Assembly: GCA_934615235.1 (NCBI GenBank)
Contig: CAKTTL010000036.1
Coordinates: 1-23,678, forward strand
Length of the DNA: 23,678 bases
Source: an uncultured Clostridia bacterium
Lineage (GTDB): Bacteria > Bacillota > Clostridia > Christensenellales > Aristaeellaceae
Direction of reading: 5' to 3'
Below the pieces are notes generated by a model. That model did no database searches. It was not told where the DNA came from and worked only from the letters and a program-made list of their open reading frames with translations. This document shows, one piece after another, positions 1 to 6,857 of this stretch. The position numbers and the translations under genes are program-made. How positions within the stretch are numbered: the first letter of the stretch is position 1; each line of letters opens with the position of its first letter.

Positions 1-15
1 TCTTAGAGGTGGGGG

Positions 16-63
16 TCTGGGGGAGGAACCTTCTTTCTCCAGAAAGAAGGTTCCTCCCCCAGA
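16..63 (-). repeat. A-family hairpin repeat, copy A1, downstream of bioY
   Basis: A perfect inverted repeat of about 23 bp per arm with a tiny loop (arms 16-38 and 41-63, outermost bases TCTGGGGG/CCCCCAGA). It begins 18 bp past the bioY stop codon in the direction of bioY transcription. The same layout is seen after rnfB (copy A4): stop codon, GGGGGGAGACG, a GTTTTCT tract, then the hairpin. There is no long U-tract behind it, so it is not a classic intrinsic terminator, but it should still form a very stable 3' RNA end structure. The rest of the element runs off the left edge of the window. Confidence 0.8.
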
Positions 64-80
64 AAACCCTCGTCTCCCCC

Positions 81-617
81 CTACGCCTTTACAAACCTCT
101 TCAGCCGCTTCGACAGGAAATACGCCAGCCAGATTTTCGCCGCGTCCGGCAGGATGTACGGCAGCACGCAGAACGAAAGCGCGGTGCCGAACGTCATCGC
201 CTTGCCCGCGCGCACGGAAACGACCACGAACCACACCGTTCCGAACGCGTAGCACGCCAGAAGCGACACGGCCAGCGCGACGGCCAGCGTCCAGCGGTTC
301 CTGCGGGCGAAGCCCGTCAAAGCCCACATCAGAAGCGCCGATACGATAAACCCAACGAGATAGCCGCCCGTGCTGCCCACCAGCGCGCTCACGCCGCCGC
401 GGAAGCCCGAGAACACCGGCACGCCCACCGCGCCCAGCAGCAGATAGACCGCCATGCAGATCGCGCCGCGCTTTCCTCCCAGAAGCAGCAGCGCCAGAAA
501 TACCCCGAAGGTCTGCATCGTGAACGGTACGGCCGCAGGGATGGTGATCCATGCGCAAATCGCCATCAGCGCCACAAACAGCGCGATGAGCACCAGGTCA
601 TACGCTTTATTTTTCAT
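81..617 (-). CDS. bioY: BioY family biotin transporter (S component)
   Basis: This 178-residue membrane protein is almost entirely hydrophobic, with about six membrane segments, matching the usual BioY length of 180-200 residues. The family-typical glycine-rich stretch GGVSALVGSTGGYLVGF lies near residues 75-92. BioY is the biotin-binding S component of ECF-type vitamin importers in the cytoplasmic membrane. It works alone or with a shared energising module (EcfA/A'/T), which is not present here, so a housekeeping module elsewhere would serve it. The start is the ATG at 617. No Shine-Dalgarno sequence precedes it, and the predicted promoter lies almost on top of it, suggesting a leaderless or nearly leaderless mRNA. 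It is divergent from the sigma factor gene and followed by hairpin A1. Confidence 0.9.
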   Translation of the reverse strand: MKNKAYDLVLIALFVALMAICAWITIPAAVPFTMQTFGVFLALLLLGGKRGAICMAVYLLLGAVGVPVFSGFRGGVSALVGSTGGYLVGFIVSALLMWALTGFARRNRWTLAVALAVSLLACYAFGTVWFVVVSVRAGKAMTFGTALSFCVLPYILPDAAKIWLAYFLSKRLKRFVKA

Positions 618-621
618 AGCC

Positions 622-655
622 GATATAATATATTATATCAGATGCGTCCTGTCAA
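622..655 (-). promoter_or_regulatory. bioY promoter with an 18-bp perfect palindrome
   Basis: On the minus strand, TTGACA (650-655) is followed after 17 bp by TATATT (627-632). An alternative is the extended -10 TGATATAAT at 632-640. Over the same bases lies the perfect palindrome GATATAATATATTATATC (622-639), which ends only 4 bp before the bioY start codon. The palindrome could be an operator, although AT-rich -10 regions are sometimes palindromic by chance. It does not resemble the usual BirA operator (two half sites such as TTGTTAAC separated by a long spacer). With either -10, transcription would start within about 10 nt of the ATG. Confidence 0.55.
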
Positions 656-688
656 GAAATATCGTATGGCAAAACTCTGCGCGCGTTT

Positions 689-714
689 TGAACCTTTTGC
701 GCCCTTTGCGCGAC
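689..714 (+). promoter_or_regulatory. Predicted ECF-type autoregulatory promoter of the sigma operon
   Basis: TGAACC (689-694) is followed by a 16-bp spacer and CGAC (711-714). This resembles ECF promoters in Firmicutes, for example the TGAAAC-16-CGTA and TGTAAC-17-CGAC patterns known for Bacillus SigW and SigX. It lies 54 bp upstream of the ECF sigma gene start, which fits the positive autoregulation usual for such genes. No SigA-type promoter of comparable quality was seen between it and the gene. Confidence 0.5.
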
Positions 715-767
715 TTATTGTATGAAACGCGAATGACAGCTCTATAGAGTACGCAAGGAGGTCATGT

Positions 768-1250
768 ATGGACGCCGTAACCTTTCAGGCCGAAGCGATG
801 AAAGTACAGTGCCTGCTCTGGCGGGTCAGCTGGTCGATCCTCGGCAACAACGACGATTGCGCCGACGCGGTGCAGGAGGCGCTCACGCGCGCCTGGCAGC
901 ACAAGGAAACGCTGCGCAATTTGAAATCCTTCCGCCCATGGCTGACGAGAATCCTCACGAACGTCTGCAACGATATGCTGCGCCAGCGGATGCGCGGCAA
1001 GGTGATTTCGCTCGAGGACGCGGACGAGCCCGCGCACGAGGAGGAACTCGCCGACCCTTTATCGCTTCGCGAGGCCATTGACGGCCTCAGCCCCGAGCAG
1101 CGCACGGTGATGGTGCTGTATTATCTCGAGGGCGCAACGATCAGTGAAATCGCCGATATGCTCGATCTATCCCCCGGAACGGTCAAGTCGCGCATGACGT
1201 ACGCACGCAGGCGGCTTCGAGCGTTCCTTGACGACGAAGGGAGGGAATAA
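768..1250 (+). CDS. ECF-type RNA polymerase sigma factor
   Basis: A 160-residue protein with the two-domain layout of ECF (group IV) sigma factors. Region 2 covers roughly residues 10-72, with the WILGNNDDCADAVQEALTRAW-like segment and FRPWLTRILTNVCND. Region 4 covers roughly residues 102-155 and ends in a helix-turn-helix, EIADMLDLSPGTVKSRM. It directs RNA polymerase to promoters of a stress or envelope regulon. The ATG at 768 is chosen because AGGAGG sits 6 nt upstream; the ATG at 764 is out of frame. The next gene starts 1 nt after the stop and encodes a single-span membrane protein, the usual arrangement for a sigma factor with its cognate anti-sigma factor. The regulon and the signal cannot be read from the sequence. 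Confidence 0.93.
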   Translation: MDAVTFQAEAMKVQCLLWRVSWSILGNNDDCADAVQEALTRAWQHKETLRNLKSFRPWLTRILTNVCNDMLRQRMRGKVISLEDADEPAHEEELADPLSLREAIDGLSPEQRTVMVLYYLEGATISEIADMLDLSPGTVKSRMTYARRRLRAFLDDEGRE

Positions 1251-1251
1251 C

Positions 1252-2466
1252 ATGAATCTTAATCAATTCTGCGCCGAACTTAACCGCTCCGTACCCCCGA
1301 TGCCCGAAAGCTTCGACAGGGCCATGCGCCAGACGCTCGACGCAATCGTCGCCCAGGAGGCGGAAGAGATTTATCCCGCGCGCAAGCGCGCTGAACACAG
1401 GCCCGCGCATGCGCAGCATCGCGCAAACCGCGCGGCCAAACGCTGGGTCGTCTATCTGCTGGCGGCGATTCTGCTGCTGGGAGCCGTCGCGTTCGCGGCA
1501 AGCCAACTGCGCCGCAACGTTTTTGAGGTGACGCTCAACACCAACCCGCAAAACGCGGCGCAGCTGATCCAGTACGACCTGGCGAAGGAAAGTTTCAACG
1601 AATGCGACATTGAAATCCGGCAGGCCGCCTACGACGGCATGACGCTCTATCTCGTCTACAGCGTACGCGACCGCGCGGCGACCGAGCTGCTGGGCGAGCT
1701 CGACCCGGATACCGGCGTCCGCTATGTATACGACGAAACCATGCCCGCGATGGAACGCGACAACATCGGCTGGTGGATTGACAGTCTCTGGATCAACGGG
1801 CAGAGCGTGAACATGCCCGCCGGTTCGGCGCAATGGGTCGAAGGCGGCGAAGAGCCCGGCGAGCTGCTGTTCTACCAGACCTGGTGCCTTGATCAGGAGG
1901 ATATTTTCCTCAGCGGCAAGCGCGAGGAAATTTCCCTGCCCATCGGCGAGCGCCAGCCGCGCGATTCGCTCGTGATCGACCGCGAAGCGCACACCATCGA
2001 AAAGCCCCAAGCGGGCCTTGTCACCTTCTACCTCGATTGCTCCAGCCGCGACGGCGTAACCACAACGCACCCGAACGAATGGAAAGATCTGGGCGATTTC
2101 GCCGCCGCTGCGCGCGATGTTACCTTCTCCCCCATTCAGCTGTATATCTCGCTGGATCTGAAGATCAACCCCGATTCTCTCGCCGCCTATATCGAAGAAA
2201 ACGGCGAAGGCGTCCGCGACGAAGCCGGCAACCTCATCATGCCCTATGACGGCACCGAGCTTGCGTCCGACTGGATTTACTCGCTTCAGCTCGTCGACGC
2301 TTCCGGTACGCCCGTCGATTTCGGCGCGGCCGACAACGGCTATTTCGGCTGCCAGGCTTTCAGCGCAACCGAAGCCCTCTTTACCTTCCCCGCGCTCGAT
2401 TCTTACCCCGCTGAAATGTACCTCGCCCCGGACGGGAACGTGGAACAAGGCGTGAAGGTACGGTAA
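1252..2466 (+). CDS. Membrane-anchored anti-sigma/sensor protein, DUF4179-like
   Basis: A 404-residue protein with a short cytoplasmic N-terminal part (residues 1-63), one membrane helix (about 65-84, RWVVYLLAAILLLGAVAFAA) and a large extracytoplasmic domain (about 85-404) rich in acidic and aromatic residues. This is the topology of DUF4179-type proteins encoded with ECF sigma factors in Clostridia. By analogy the N-terminal part would bind the sigma factor and the outer domain would sense envelope stress. No catalytic motif is recognised. The ATG at 1252 is preferred over the longer in-frame reading because GGGAGGG lies 5 nt before it and it starts 1 nt after the sigma stop codon, giving translational coupling. 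The anti-sigma role is inferred from context. Confidence 0.8.
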   Translation: MNLNQFCAELNRSVPPMPESFDRAMRQTLDAIVAQEAEEIYPARKRAEHRPAHAQHRANRAAKRWVVYLLAAILLLGAVAFAASQLRRNVFEVTLNTNPQNAAQLIQYDLAKESFNECDIEIRQAAYDGMTLYLVYSVRDRAATELLGELDPDTGVRYVYDETMPAMERDNIGWWIDSLWINGQSVNMPAGSAQWVEGGEEPGELLFYQTWCLDQEDIFLSGKREEISLPIGERQPRDSLVIDREAHTIEKPQAGLVTFYLDCSSRDGVTTTHPNEWKDLGDFAAAARDVTFSPIQLYISLDLKINPDSLAAYIEENGEGVRDEAGNLIMPYDGTELASDWIYSLQLVDASGTPVDFGAADNGYFGCQAFSATEALFTFPALDSYPAEMYLAPDGNVEQGVKVR

Positions 2467-2493
2467 GGGGACGATTAAGGACGATTGGGGACG

Positions 2494-2602
2494 CTGGGGG
2501 AAACCCTTCCTTTTCAGAAAAAGGAAGGGTTTCCCCCAGACCCCTTTCCCAAGGAAAACTGCTTTGCGCGGTCCGCCCCGCAGAGGGCGGGGCGGGCCGC
2601 GC
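2494..2602 (+). repeat. A-family hairpin repeat, copy A2, with GC palindrome
   Basis: The first part is a 21-bp perfect stem (2494-2514 and 2519-2539) with loop CAGA, beginning CTGGGGGAAACCC. It is followed by CCCC-TTTC, then a purine-rich linker, then a second, very GC-rich stem (2566-2579 with 2589-2602, 14 bp including one G-U pair). The same two-part plan is seen in copies A3 and A4 with different arm sequences. It lies 27 bp past the stop codon of the DUF4179-like gene and may act as its transcript 3' end, although no U-tract follows. Confidence 0.75.
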
Positions 2603-2623
2603 GGGGTACGGACAGGTTGCTCC

Positions 2624-2726
2624 GTTCCGGCGCGCCCTCCGCGCGCCGGAACAGGAAGCCTAAGCGGCTTTCTTTGGAGGGAGCGCGAGGGCACCTTTCT
2701 TTCTCCAGAAAGAAAGGTGCCCTCGC
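2624..2726 (-). repeat. A-family hairpin repeat, copy A3, facing copy A2
   Basis: Read on the minus strand, this has a 20-bp perfect stem (2685-2704 and 2707-2726; the arms begin GCGAGGGCACC). A linker containing AAAGAAAGC follows, then an 11-bp GC palindrome (2624-2634 with 2642-2652). Copies A2 and A3 point at each other, so the whole interval 2494-2726 is a compound palindrome-rich block. On the plus strand it is followed by two spaced copies of the short motif CCTCGCAAAAAAC (one ends the A3 arm at about 2721; the other is near 2748). The block fills the gap between the sigma operon and the promoter of the rhamnosidase fragment. Confidence 0.7.
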
Positions 2727-2774
2727 AAAAAACTCTCGTCTTCTGCCCTCGCAAAAAACCTCTCGCCTTCCTTG

Positions 2775-2803
2775 TTGACTGCGCATCCCTGAAATGGTAT
2801 CCT
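2775..2803 (+). promoter_or_regulatory. Predicted SigA-type promoter of the GH78 gene
   Basis: TTGACT (2775-2780), a 17-bp spacer and TATCCT (2798-2803) lie 33 bp upstream of the ATG at 2836. The -35 box is near consensus and the -10 box is weaker. The start codon has GAGGA 7 nt before it (about 2825-2829). Confidence 0.5.
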
Positions 2804-2835
2804 TGTTTCAACAACTTTGGAAACGAGGATTTTTT

Positions 2836-4125
2836 ATGTTTTCTACCCGATTTATTGCTGCCACGAAGGAATATTCCACGCTGGAAAAGAGGGTGCCTGC
2901 GCCGTATCTGCGGCGCACGTTCGAGGTAAGCGGCGCTGTAAAAGCGGCGAAGCTGACTGTTTGCGGGCTGGGGTTTTACGAACTGTTTATCAACGGCAGG
3001 CGACTGACGAAGGGGCTGATCGCGCCGTATGTCTCCAACCCGGACGATATTCTGTACTACGACGAATACGACGTAACGGCAGAGCTGCGCGCGGGCAGAA
3101 ACGCGCTCGGGCTGCTGCTGGGCAACGGCATGCTCAACTGCCCCGGCGGACAGATCTGGGATCTGCAGCTGACGCGGTATCGCAGCGCGCCCAATGCAGC
3201 GCTTGCGCTGCAAATCGAAACGGAAGACGGCGAAAAAACCTGCATCGAGGCGGACGAAGCGTTCCGCTGCGCCCCTTCGCCCATCCTCTACGACGATCTG
3301 CGCGCCGGCGAATGGTACGACGCGCGCCGCGAAATTCCCGGCTGGAACCTGCCTGAATTTGACGACGGCGACTGGTCGCCCGTGCTGCCGGCCGAAACGC
3401 CGCGCGGCGAATGCCGCCTGTGCCAGGCCGAGCCGATCGTGACGACGCACGAGCTTACACCCGTCGAAGTGCGGCGCGGCCGACTCCGCGATGGCGACTA
3501 TGTTCATCCGGGACTGCCCGTTATTCCGATGGAAGGCGTTGAGGCTGAAAAAAGCGGCTGGCTGTACGATTTCGGCGTAAACGCCGCCGGACTTTGCCGC
3601 CTGAAAATCAAGGGGAAGCCGGGGCAGAAGATCGTCCTGCAATTCGCCGAAACGCTCGATGAAAACGACGAGGTCGACCTGCGCGGCATGTCGTTCCTGC
3701 CCGCCGCGCTCGATCATCGCGACGTGTATATCTGCAAGGGCGAAGGCGAAGAGGTTTACACGCCGTCCTTCACCTATCACGGCTTCCGCTACTGCCTCGC
3801 GCTGGGTCTGGAGGACGGACAGGCGACGCCGGATCTGCTGACGTATCAGGTCATGAACTCCGATCTGGCCGTGCGCGGCGATTTCACTTCATCCAGCGAA
3901 ACGCTCAACCGCCTGCAGCAGGCGACGCGCGTTTCCGACCTTGCCAACTTCTACTACTTCCCCACCGATTGCCCGCACCGTGAAAAAAACGGCTGGACGG
4001 CCGACGCGGCGCTTTCCGCCGAGCATATGCTGCTCAACTTTGCGGTGGAAACGTCTTATCGCGAATGGCTGCGCAATATCTGCAAAGCGCAGCGGGACGA
4101 CGGCGTGCTGCCCGGCATCGTTCCT
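2836..4125 (+). pseudogene. Alpha-L-rhamnosidase (GH78), C-terminally truncated
   Basis: The 430 codons match the N-terminal half of GH78 alpha-L-rhamnosidases. Beta-sandwich domains come first (GFYELFINGRRLTKGLIAPY around residues 50-70; YDDLRAGEWYDARREIPGWN around 152-172; YTPSFTYHGFRYCLALG around 309-325). The start of the catalytic (alpha/alpha)6 barrel follows. The motif TDCPHREKNGWTADA contains the conserved acidic residues D378, E383 and D390. GH78 enzymes hydrolyse terminal L-rhamnose from glycans and plant glycosides. Homology stops exactly after GIVP (4125). Beyond that, the frame continues only as the antisense of an aldo/keto reductase. The rest of the barrel, including the second catalytic acid, is missing, so activity is unlikely. 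This could be a true rearrangement or an assembly join. Confidence 0.88.
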
Positions 4126-4395
4126 AAAATAAACCTTCGAGGCAATGACCACCTTATCGCGGGCAATGCTTTTCCTGAGCGCCTTTCCCAGATATTCCTC
4201 GCTCGTCCCGGCGGAATAGCCGTTGGCCGTATCGAAGAAATTGATTCCCAGATCGAACGCATGCCTGACCACGGCTTCGGTGGCGCTTTCGTCCAGCGTC
4301 CAGTCGTGCATCGTCCCTGCCTTGCCAAAGCTCATGCAGCCCACGCAGACCCTGGAAATTTCAATCTCCGTCCTGCCCAGCTTCGTGTATTCCAT
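4126..4395 (-). pseudogene. Aldo/keto reductase, C-terminally truncated fragment
   Basis: Ninety codons of a typical aldo/keto reductase N-terminus: MEYTKLGRTEIEIS, CVGCMSFG, INFFDTANGYSAGTSEEYLG and KVVIASKVYF. Three of the four catalytic-tetrad residues are visible (D55, Y60, K87). The conserved His and the remaining two thirds of the TIM barrel are absent. Homology ends at YF, precisely where the rhamnosidase fragment of the opposite strand ends. The start is the ATG at 4395 with AAAGGAGA about 6 nt upstream, so the 5' end of the gene looks intact. The family comprises NAD(P)H-dependent carbonyl/alcohol oxidoreductases. A MITE copy lies 77 bp upstream of its start codon. Confidence 0.88.
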
Positions 4396-4471
4396 TCTAT
4401 CTCTCCTTTCACGCGGACCGGCTCCAGCTTTCCACGATACATTCGCTCCTTCCAATCGCTCACATTGATTT

Positions 4472-4635
4472 TAGGGCGTATCTGAAAAATTCCCTGAGAC
4501 TCCATCTTGGCGTCTTTTCCGCCATTTCAGCGTCGGAAAGCCTCGATTTAGCCCCGCTAAACCTTCGGTTTTCCTCCTTGAACTGACAAAAAATCCGCTC
4601 AAGCTGTCGTCTCTTCCTTTTTCAGATACACCCTA
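4472..4635 (+). mobile_element. 160-bp MITE-like element, copy 1 (TA-flanked)
   Basis: A 160-bp element (4474-4633) with 16-bp terminal inverted repeats. The left end is GGGCGTATCTGAAAAA and the right end is TTTTTCAGATACACCC, with one mismatch. It is flanked on both sides by TA. Two more copies of the same length occur in this window. It has no coding capacity. Its middle (about 4536-4575) forms a hairpin, with arms GGAAAGCC/GGTTTTCC around the shared CTCGATTTAGCCCC core. Duplicated TA flanks are typical of the IS630/Tc1-mariner group, so it may be a non-autonomous derivative moved by such a transposase. Confidence 0.85.
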
Positions 4636-4694
4636 ACAGAAATTTTCAGATGCGTCCAATACATAGAAATCATCATCAGAAATGCAGATAACGC

Positions 4695-4805
4695 ATGCCG
4701 CCCGCCCCTCCTTTTGAGGGGCGGGCGGCATAAAATCTGCTTTCTTCTGAAAGGGGGTCTGGGGGGAATCTCTTCTTTCTCCTGAAAGAAGAGATTCCCC
4801 CCAGA
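4695..4805 (-). repeat. A-family hairpin repeat, copy A4, downstream of rnfB
   Basis: Read on the minus strand, a 22-bp perfect stem (4758-4779 with 4784-4805; outer bases TCTGGGGGG) lies 15 bp past the rnfB stop codon. After CCCCCTTTC and an AAGAAAGC-containing linker comes a 16-bp perfect GC palindrome (4695-4710 with 4716-4731). It probably marks the 3' end of the rnf transcript. The segment to its left, 4636-4694, holds nothing I recognise. Confidence 0.78.
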
Positions 4806-4820
4806 AAACCGTCTCCCCCC

Positions 4821-5615
4821 TTACTCTAACGTAATGCACCCGGCCGGGCACTTTTCAGCGCACTTGCCGCAGCGCGTGCACTTGGCCGGATCGATACGGG
4901 CAAAGCCGTTCTGCACGTGAATCGCGTCGTATTCGCACTGGCGCTCGCAGAGCTTGCAGCCGATGCACGCCTTCATGCACATCTCGCGGGCGATGCGGCC
5001 GGTCTCGCTGTTCTGACAGCGGACGGTCACTGTGCTCTCGACGGGCAGCAGCTTGATCACGCTGCGCGGGCACGCCTTTTCGCACGCGCCGCAGGCGACG
5101 CACTTGTGCGCGTCCACGCGCGCCAGATTGTTCACGATGGAAATCGCGCCGAATTTGCACGCCAGCTCACAGTCGCCCAGACCCACGCACGCATACGGGC
5201 AGAGCTTCGGCCCGCCCGCGATCGACGCGGCCACGCGGCAGCTGCGCACGCCCACGTAGTCAAACTTGTGCTTGGCGATGCCCAGCTCGCCGTTGCAAAG
5301 CACGCGCGCCACCTTCGGCGCGTCCGCCTTCGCGTCTACGCCCATAATGGCCGCGATTTTCGCTACGCCCTTCGCGCCCGCCGGCGCGCAGCCGGAAGGC
5401 TCCGCCTCGCCGTCGACGACGGCCTGCGCGAACGCGTCGCAGCCCGCATAGCCGCACGCGCCGCAGTTCGCGCCGCCCAGGCACTCGCGCACCTGCGCGA
5501 CGCGCTCGTCCGTTTCGACGTAAAACTTCTTATCGGCAAAGGCGAGGATCAGGCCGAAAACCGCCGCAACCGCGCCCAGCGCGGCAACAGCCTTCAAAAT
5601 TGCTGTCCAGTCCAT
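4821..5615 (-). CDS. rnfB: Rnf complex subunit RnfB (iron-sulfur protein)
   Basis: This 264-residue subunit has an N-terminal membrane anchor (about residues 4-27). The RnfB-type cluster motif follows, with C45, C51, C54, C59 and C76. Four ferredoxin-type cysteine groups come next: C139/C143/C149, C153 with C172/C175/C178/C182, C213/C217/C220/C223/C227, and C246/C249/C252/C256. RnfB is the cytoplasmic entry point for electrons from reduced ferredoxin in the Na+- or H+-pumping ferredoxin:NAD+ oxidoreductase. The ATG at 5615 is chosen because AAGGAGGGG stands 6 nt upstream and the membrane helix follows at once; a 7-codon longer reading is possible. It starts 13 bp after the rnfA stop and is the last gene of the operon. 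Confidence 0.95.
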   Translation of the reverse strand: MDWTAILKAVAALGAVAAVFGLILAFADKKFYVETDERVAQVRECLGGANCGACGYAGCDAFAQAVVDGEAEPSGCAPAGAKGVAKIAAIMGVDAKADAPKVARVLCNGELGIAKHKFDYVGVRSCRVAASIAGGPKLCPYACVGLGDCELACKFGAISIVNNLARVDAHKCVACGACEKACPRSVIKLLPVESTVTVRCQNSETGRIAREMCMKACIGCKLCERQCEYDAIHVQNGFARIDPAKCTRCGKCAEKCPAGCITLE

Positions 5616-5628
5616 TTTCGCCCCTCCT

Positions 5629-6213
5629 TCAGCCAACCAGACCCGAGAAACCCATGAACGCCATGGACATCAGGCCCGCGGTAATCAGGCAGATCGGGAA
5701 ACCTTTGAAGCACTTGGGAATATTCGAGCTTTCCAGCCGCTCGCGCACGCCCGCCATCAGCACAATGGCCAGCAGGAAACCGACCGCGCCGAAGGTGCCG
5801 TTGAGCACGCTCCAGAGCAGGTTATAGCCGGATTTGATGTTCAGCGCGGCCACGCCGAGAACGGCGCAGTTGGTGGTGATCAGCGGGAGATAAATGCCAA
5901 GCGAGTTGTAGAGCGCCTTGAGCGATTTTTTCATGAACATCTCGACGAACTGCACCAGCGCGGCAATGACGAGGATGAACATGATCGTATCCAGATACGT
6001 CAGCTTCAGCGGCACGAGGATGTAATAGTAGCCCAGATAGGTAAAGAACGACGCAAGCGTCATCACAAACACGACCGCAAGGCCCATACCCGTCGCCGTT
6101 TCCACCTTGCTCGACACGCCCAGGAACGGACAGTTGCCCAGGAAGCGGGAGAAAATAAAGTTATGGCAGAGAATGCAGTCGATCATGAAAAGCCAGAAGT
6201 TCAGGTTGCTCAT
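5629..6213 (-). CDS. rnfA: Rnf complex membrane subunit RnfA
   Basis: A 194-residue protein with six predicted membrane helices, the normal size for RnfA. Structures of Rnf and the related Nqr complex show an intramembrane [2Fe-2S] cluster held by two cysteines each from the paired subunits RnfA and RnfE. The matching residues here are C28 (GNCPFLG) and C116 (TTNCAVLG). The subunit passes electrons across the membrane in the Rnf chain. The start codon overlaps the rnfE stop by 4 nt (ATGA), which indicates translational coupling. One unusual feature is C13/C16 in the first helix (IDCILCHNF), where many homologues have non-cysteine residues. Confidence 0.95.
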   Translation of the reverse strand: MSNLNFWLFMIDCILCHNFIFSRFLGNCPFLGVSSKVETATGMGLAVVFVMTLASFFTYLGYYYILVPLKLTYLDTIMFILVIAALVQFVEMFMKKSLKALYNSLGIYLPLITTNCAVLGVAALNIKSGYNLLWSVLNGTFGAVGFLLAIVLMAGVRERLESSNIPKCFKGFPICLITAGLMSMAFMGFSGLVG

Positions 6214-6857
6214 GCCTTCCCGCCCCCTTCCTTCTCTTTGCGCGCGGCGATCTTCTCAGAGATGGCGTTGATCACGCCCAGCAGCAGGCCGTAGGCGATG
6301 AATCCGCCCGGAGCCAGCACGAACAGCAGCATCGGTTCAAACGACGCGCCAAACACCGCCGCCCCGAAAATCGTGCCGCTGCCGATCAGTTCGCGGATGG
6401 AGCCCATCAGCAGCATCGCCAGCGTAAAGCCCAGCCCCATGCCCAGGCCGTCCACCGCGGAGGCGACGACGCCGTTTTTCGAGGCGAACGCCTCTGCGCG
6501 AGCGAGGATAATGCAGTTGACGACGATCAGCGGAATAAACAGACCGAGCGACGCATACAGCGACGGCACGAACGCCTGCAAAAGCATCTGTACGATCGTC
6601 ACGAACGTGCAGATGACCAGCACGAAGCAGGGAATGCGCACCTTATCCGGAATCACTTTGCGCAGCGCGGAAATCACCACGTTGGAGCCGATCAGCACGA
6701 ACGTGGCCGCAAGCCCCATGCCCAGGCCGTTCATCGCGCTGGTCGTAACCGCGATGGTGGGGCAGGTGCCCAGCACCAGGCGGAAAGTCGGGTTTTCATT
6801 CAGAATGCCGTTCACAAACACGCCGCGCAGGGACGGCCTGTTTTCATCCTTAGGCAT
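6210..6857 (-). CDS. rnfE: Rnf complex membrane subunit RnfE
   Basis: A 215-residue protein homologous in layout to RnfA, with about six membrane helices. It has the cluster-binding cysteines C32 (GTCPTIAVTTSA) and C115 (VVNCIILARAEAF). It forms the inverted partner of RnfA in the membrane core of the ferredoxin:NAD+ oxidoreductase. The C-terminus is a charged cytoplasmic tail (AARKEKEGGGKA). The start ATG at 6857 has AGGTGA upstream and overlaps the end of rnfD by 8 nt. It follows rnfD directly, because rnfG, which normally lies between them, has been moved to the front of the operon. Confidence 0.95.
   Translation of the reverse strand: MPKDENRPSLRGVFVNGILNENPTFRLVLGTCPTIAVTTSAMNGLGMGLAATFVLIGSNVVISALRKVIPDKVRIPCFVLVICTFVTIVQMLLQAFVPSLYASLGLFIPLIVVNCIILARAEAFASKNGVVASAVDGLGMGLGFTLAMLLMGSIRELIGSGTIFGAAVFGASFEPMLLFVLAPGGFIAYGLLLGVINAISEKIAARKEKEGGGKA

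Noticed and set aside
16..63. Classical Rho-independent terminators at the A-family hairpins
   Set aside because: The stems are strong but no T-run follows in the direction of transcription. They are listed as repeats, with a terminator role only suggested.
622..639. BirA operator before bioY
   Set aside because: The palindrome has no spacer and lacks the TTGTTAAC-type half sites of known BirA operators.
2485..2786. Short open frames on both strands through the A2/A3 repeats
   Set aside because: They translate hairpin arms and GC palindromes; the two strands give similar peptides because the DNA is palindromic.
1183..3780. 865-codon open frame on the minus strand
   Set aside because: It runs antisense across the sigma/DUF4179 operon, two hairpin repeats and the GH78 gene. 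Its translation is arginine/alanine-rich with no family motif; it is a by-product of high G+C coding on the other strand.
4126..4485. Rhamnosidase frame continuing past the junction
   Set aside because: The extra 120 residues are the antisense reading of the aldo/keto reductase fragment and part of the MITE, not a GH78 domain.
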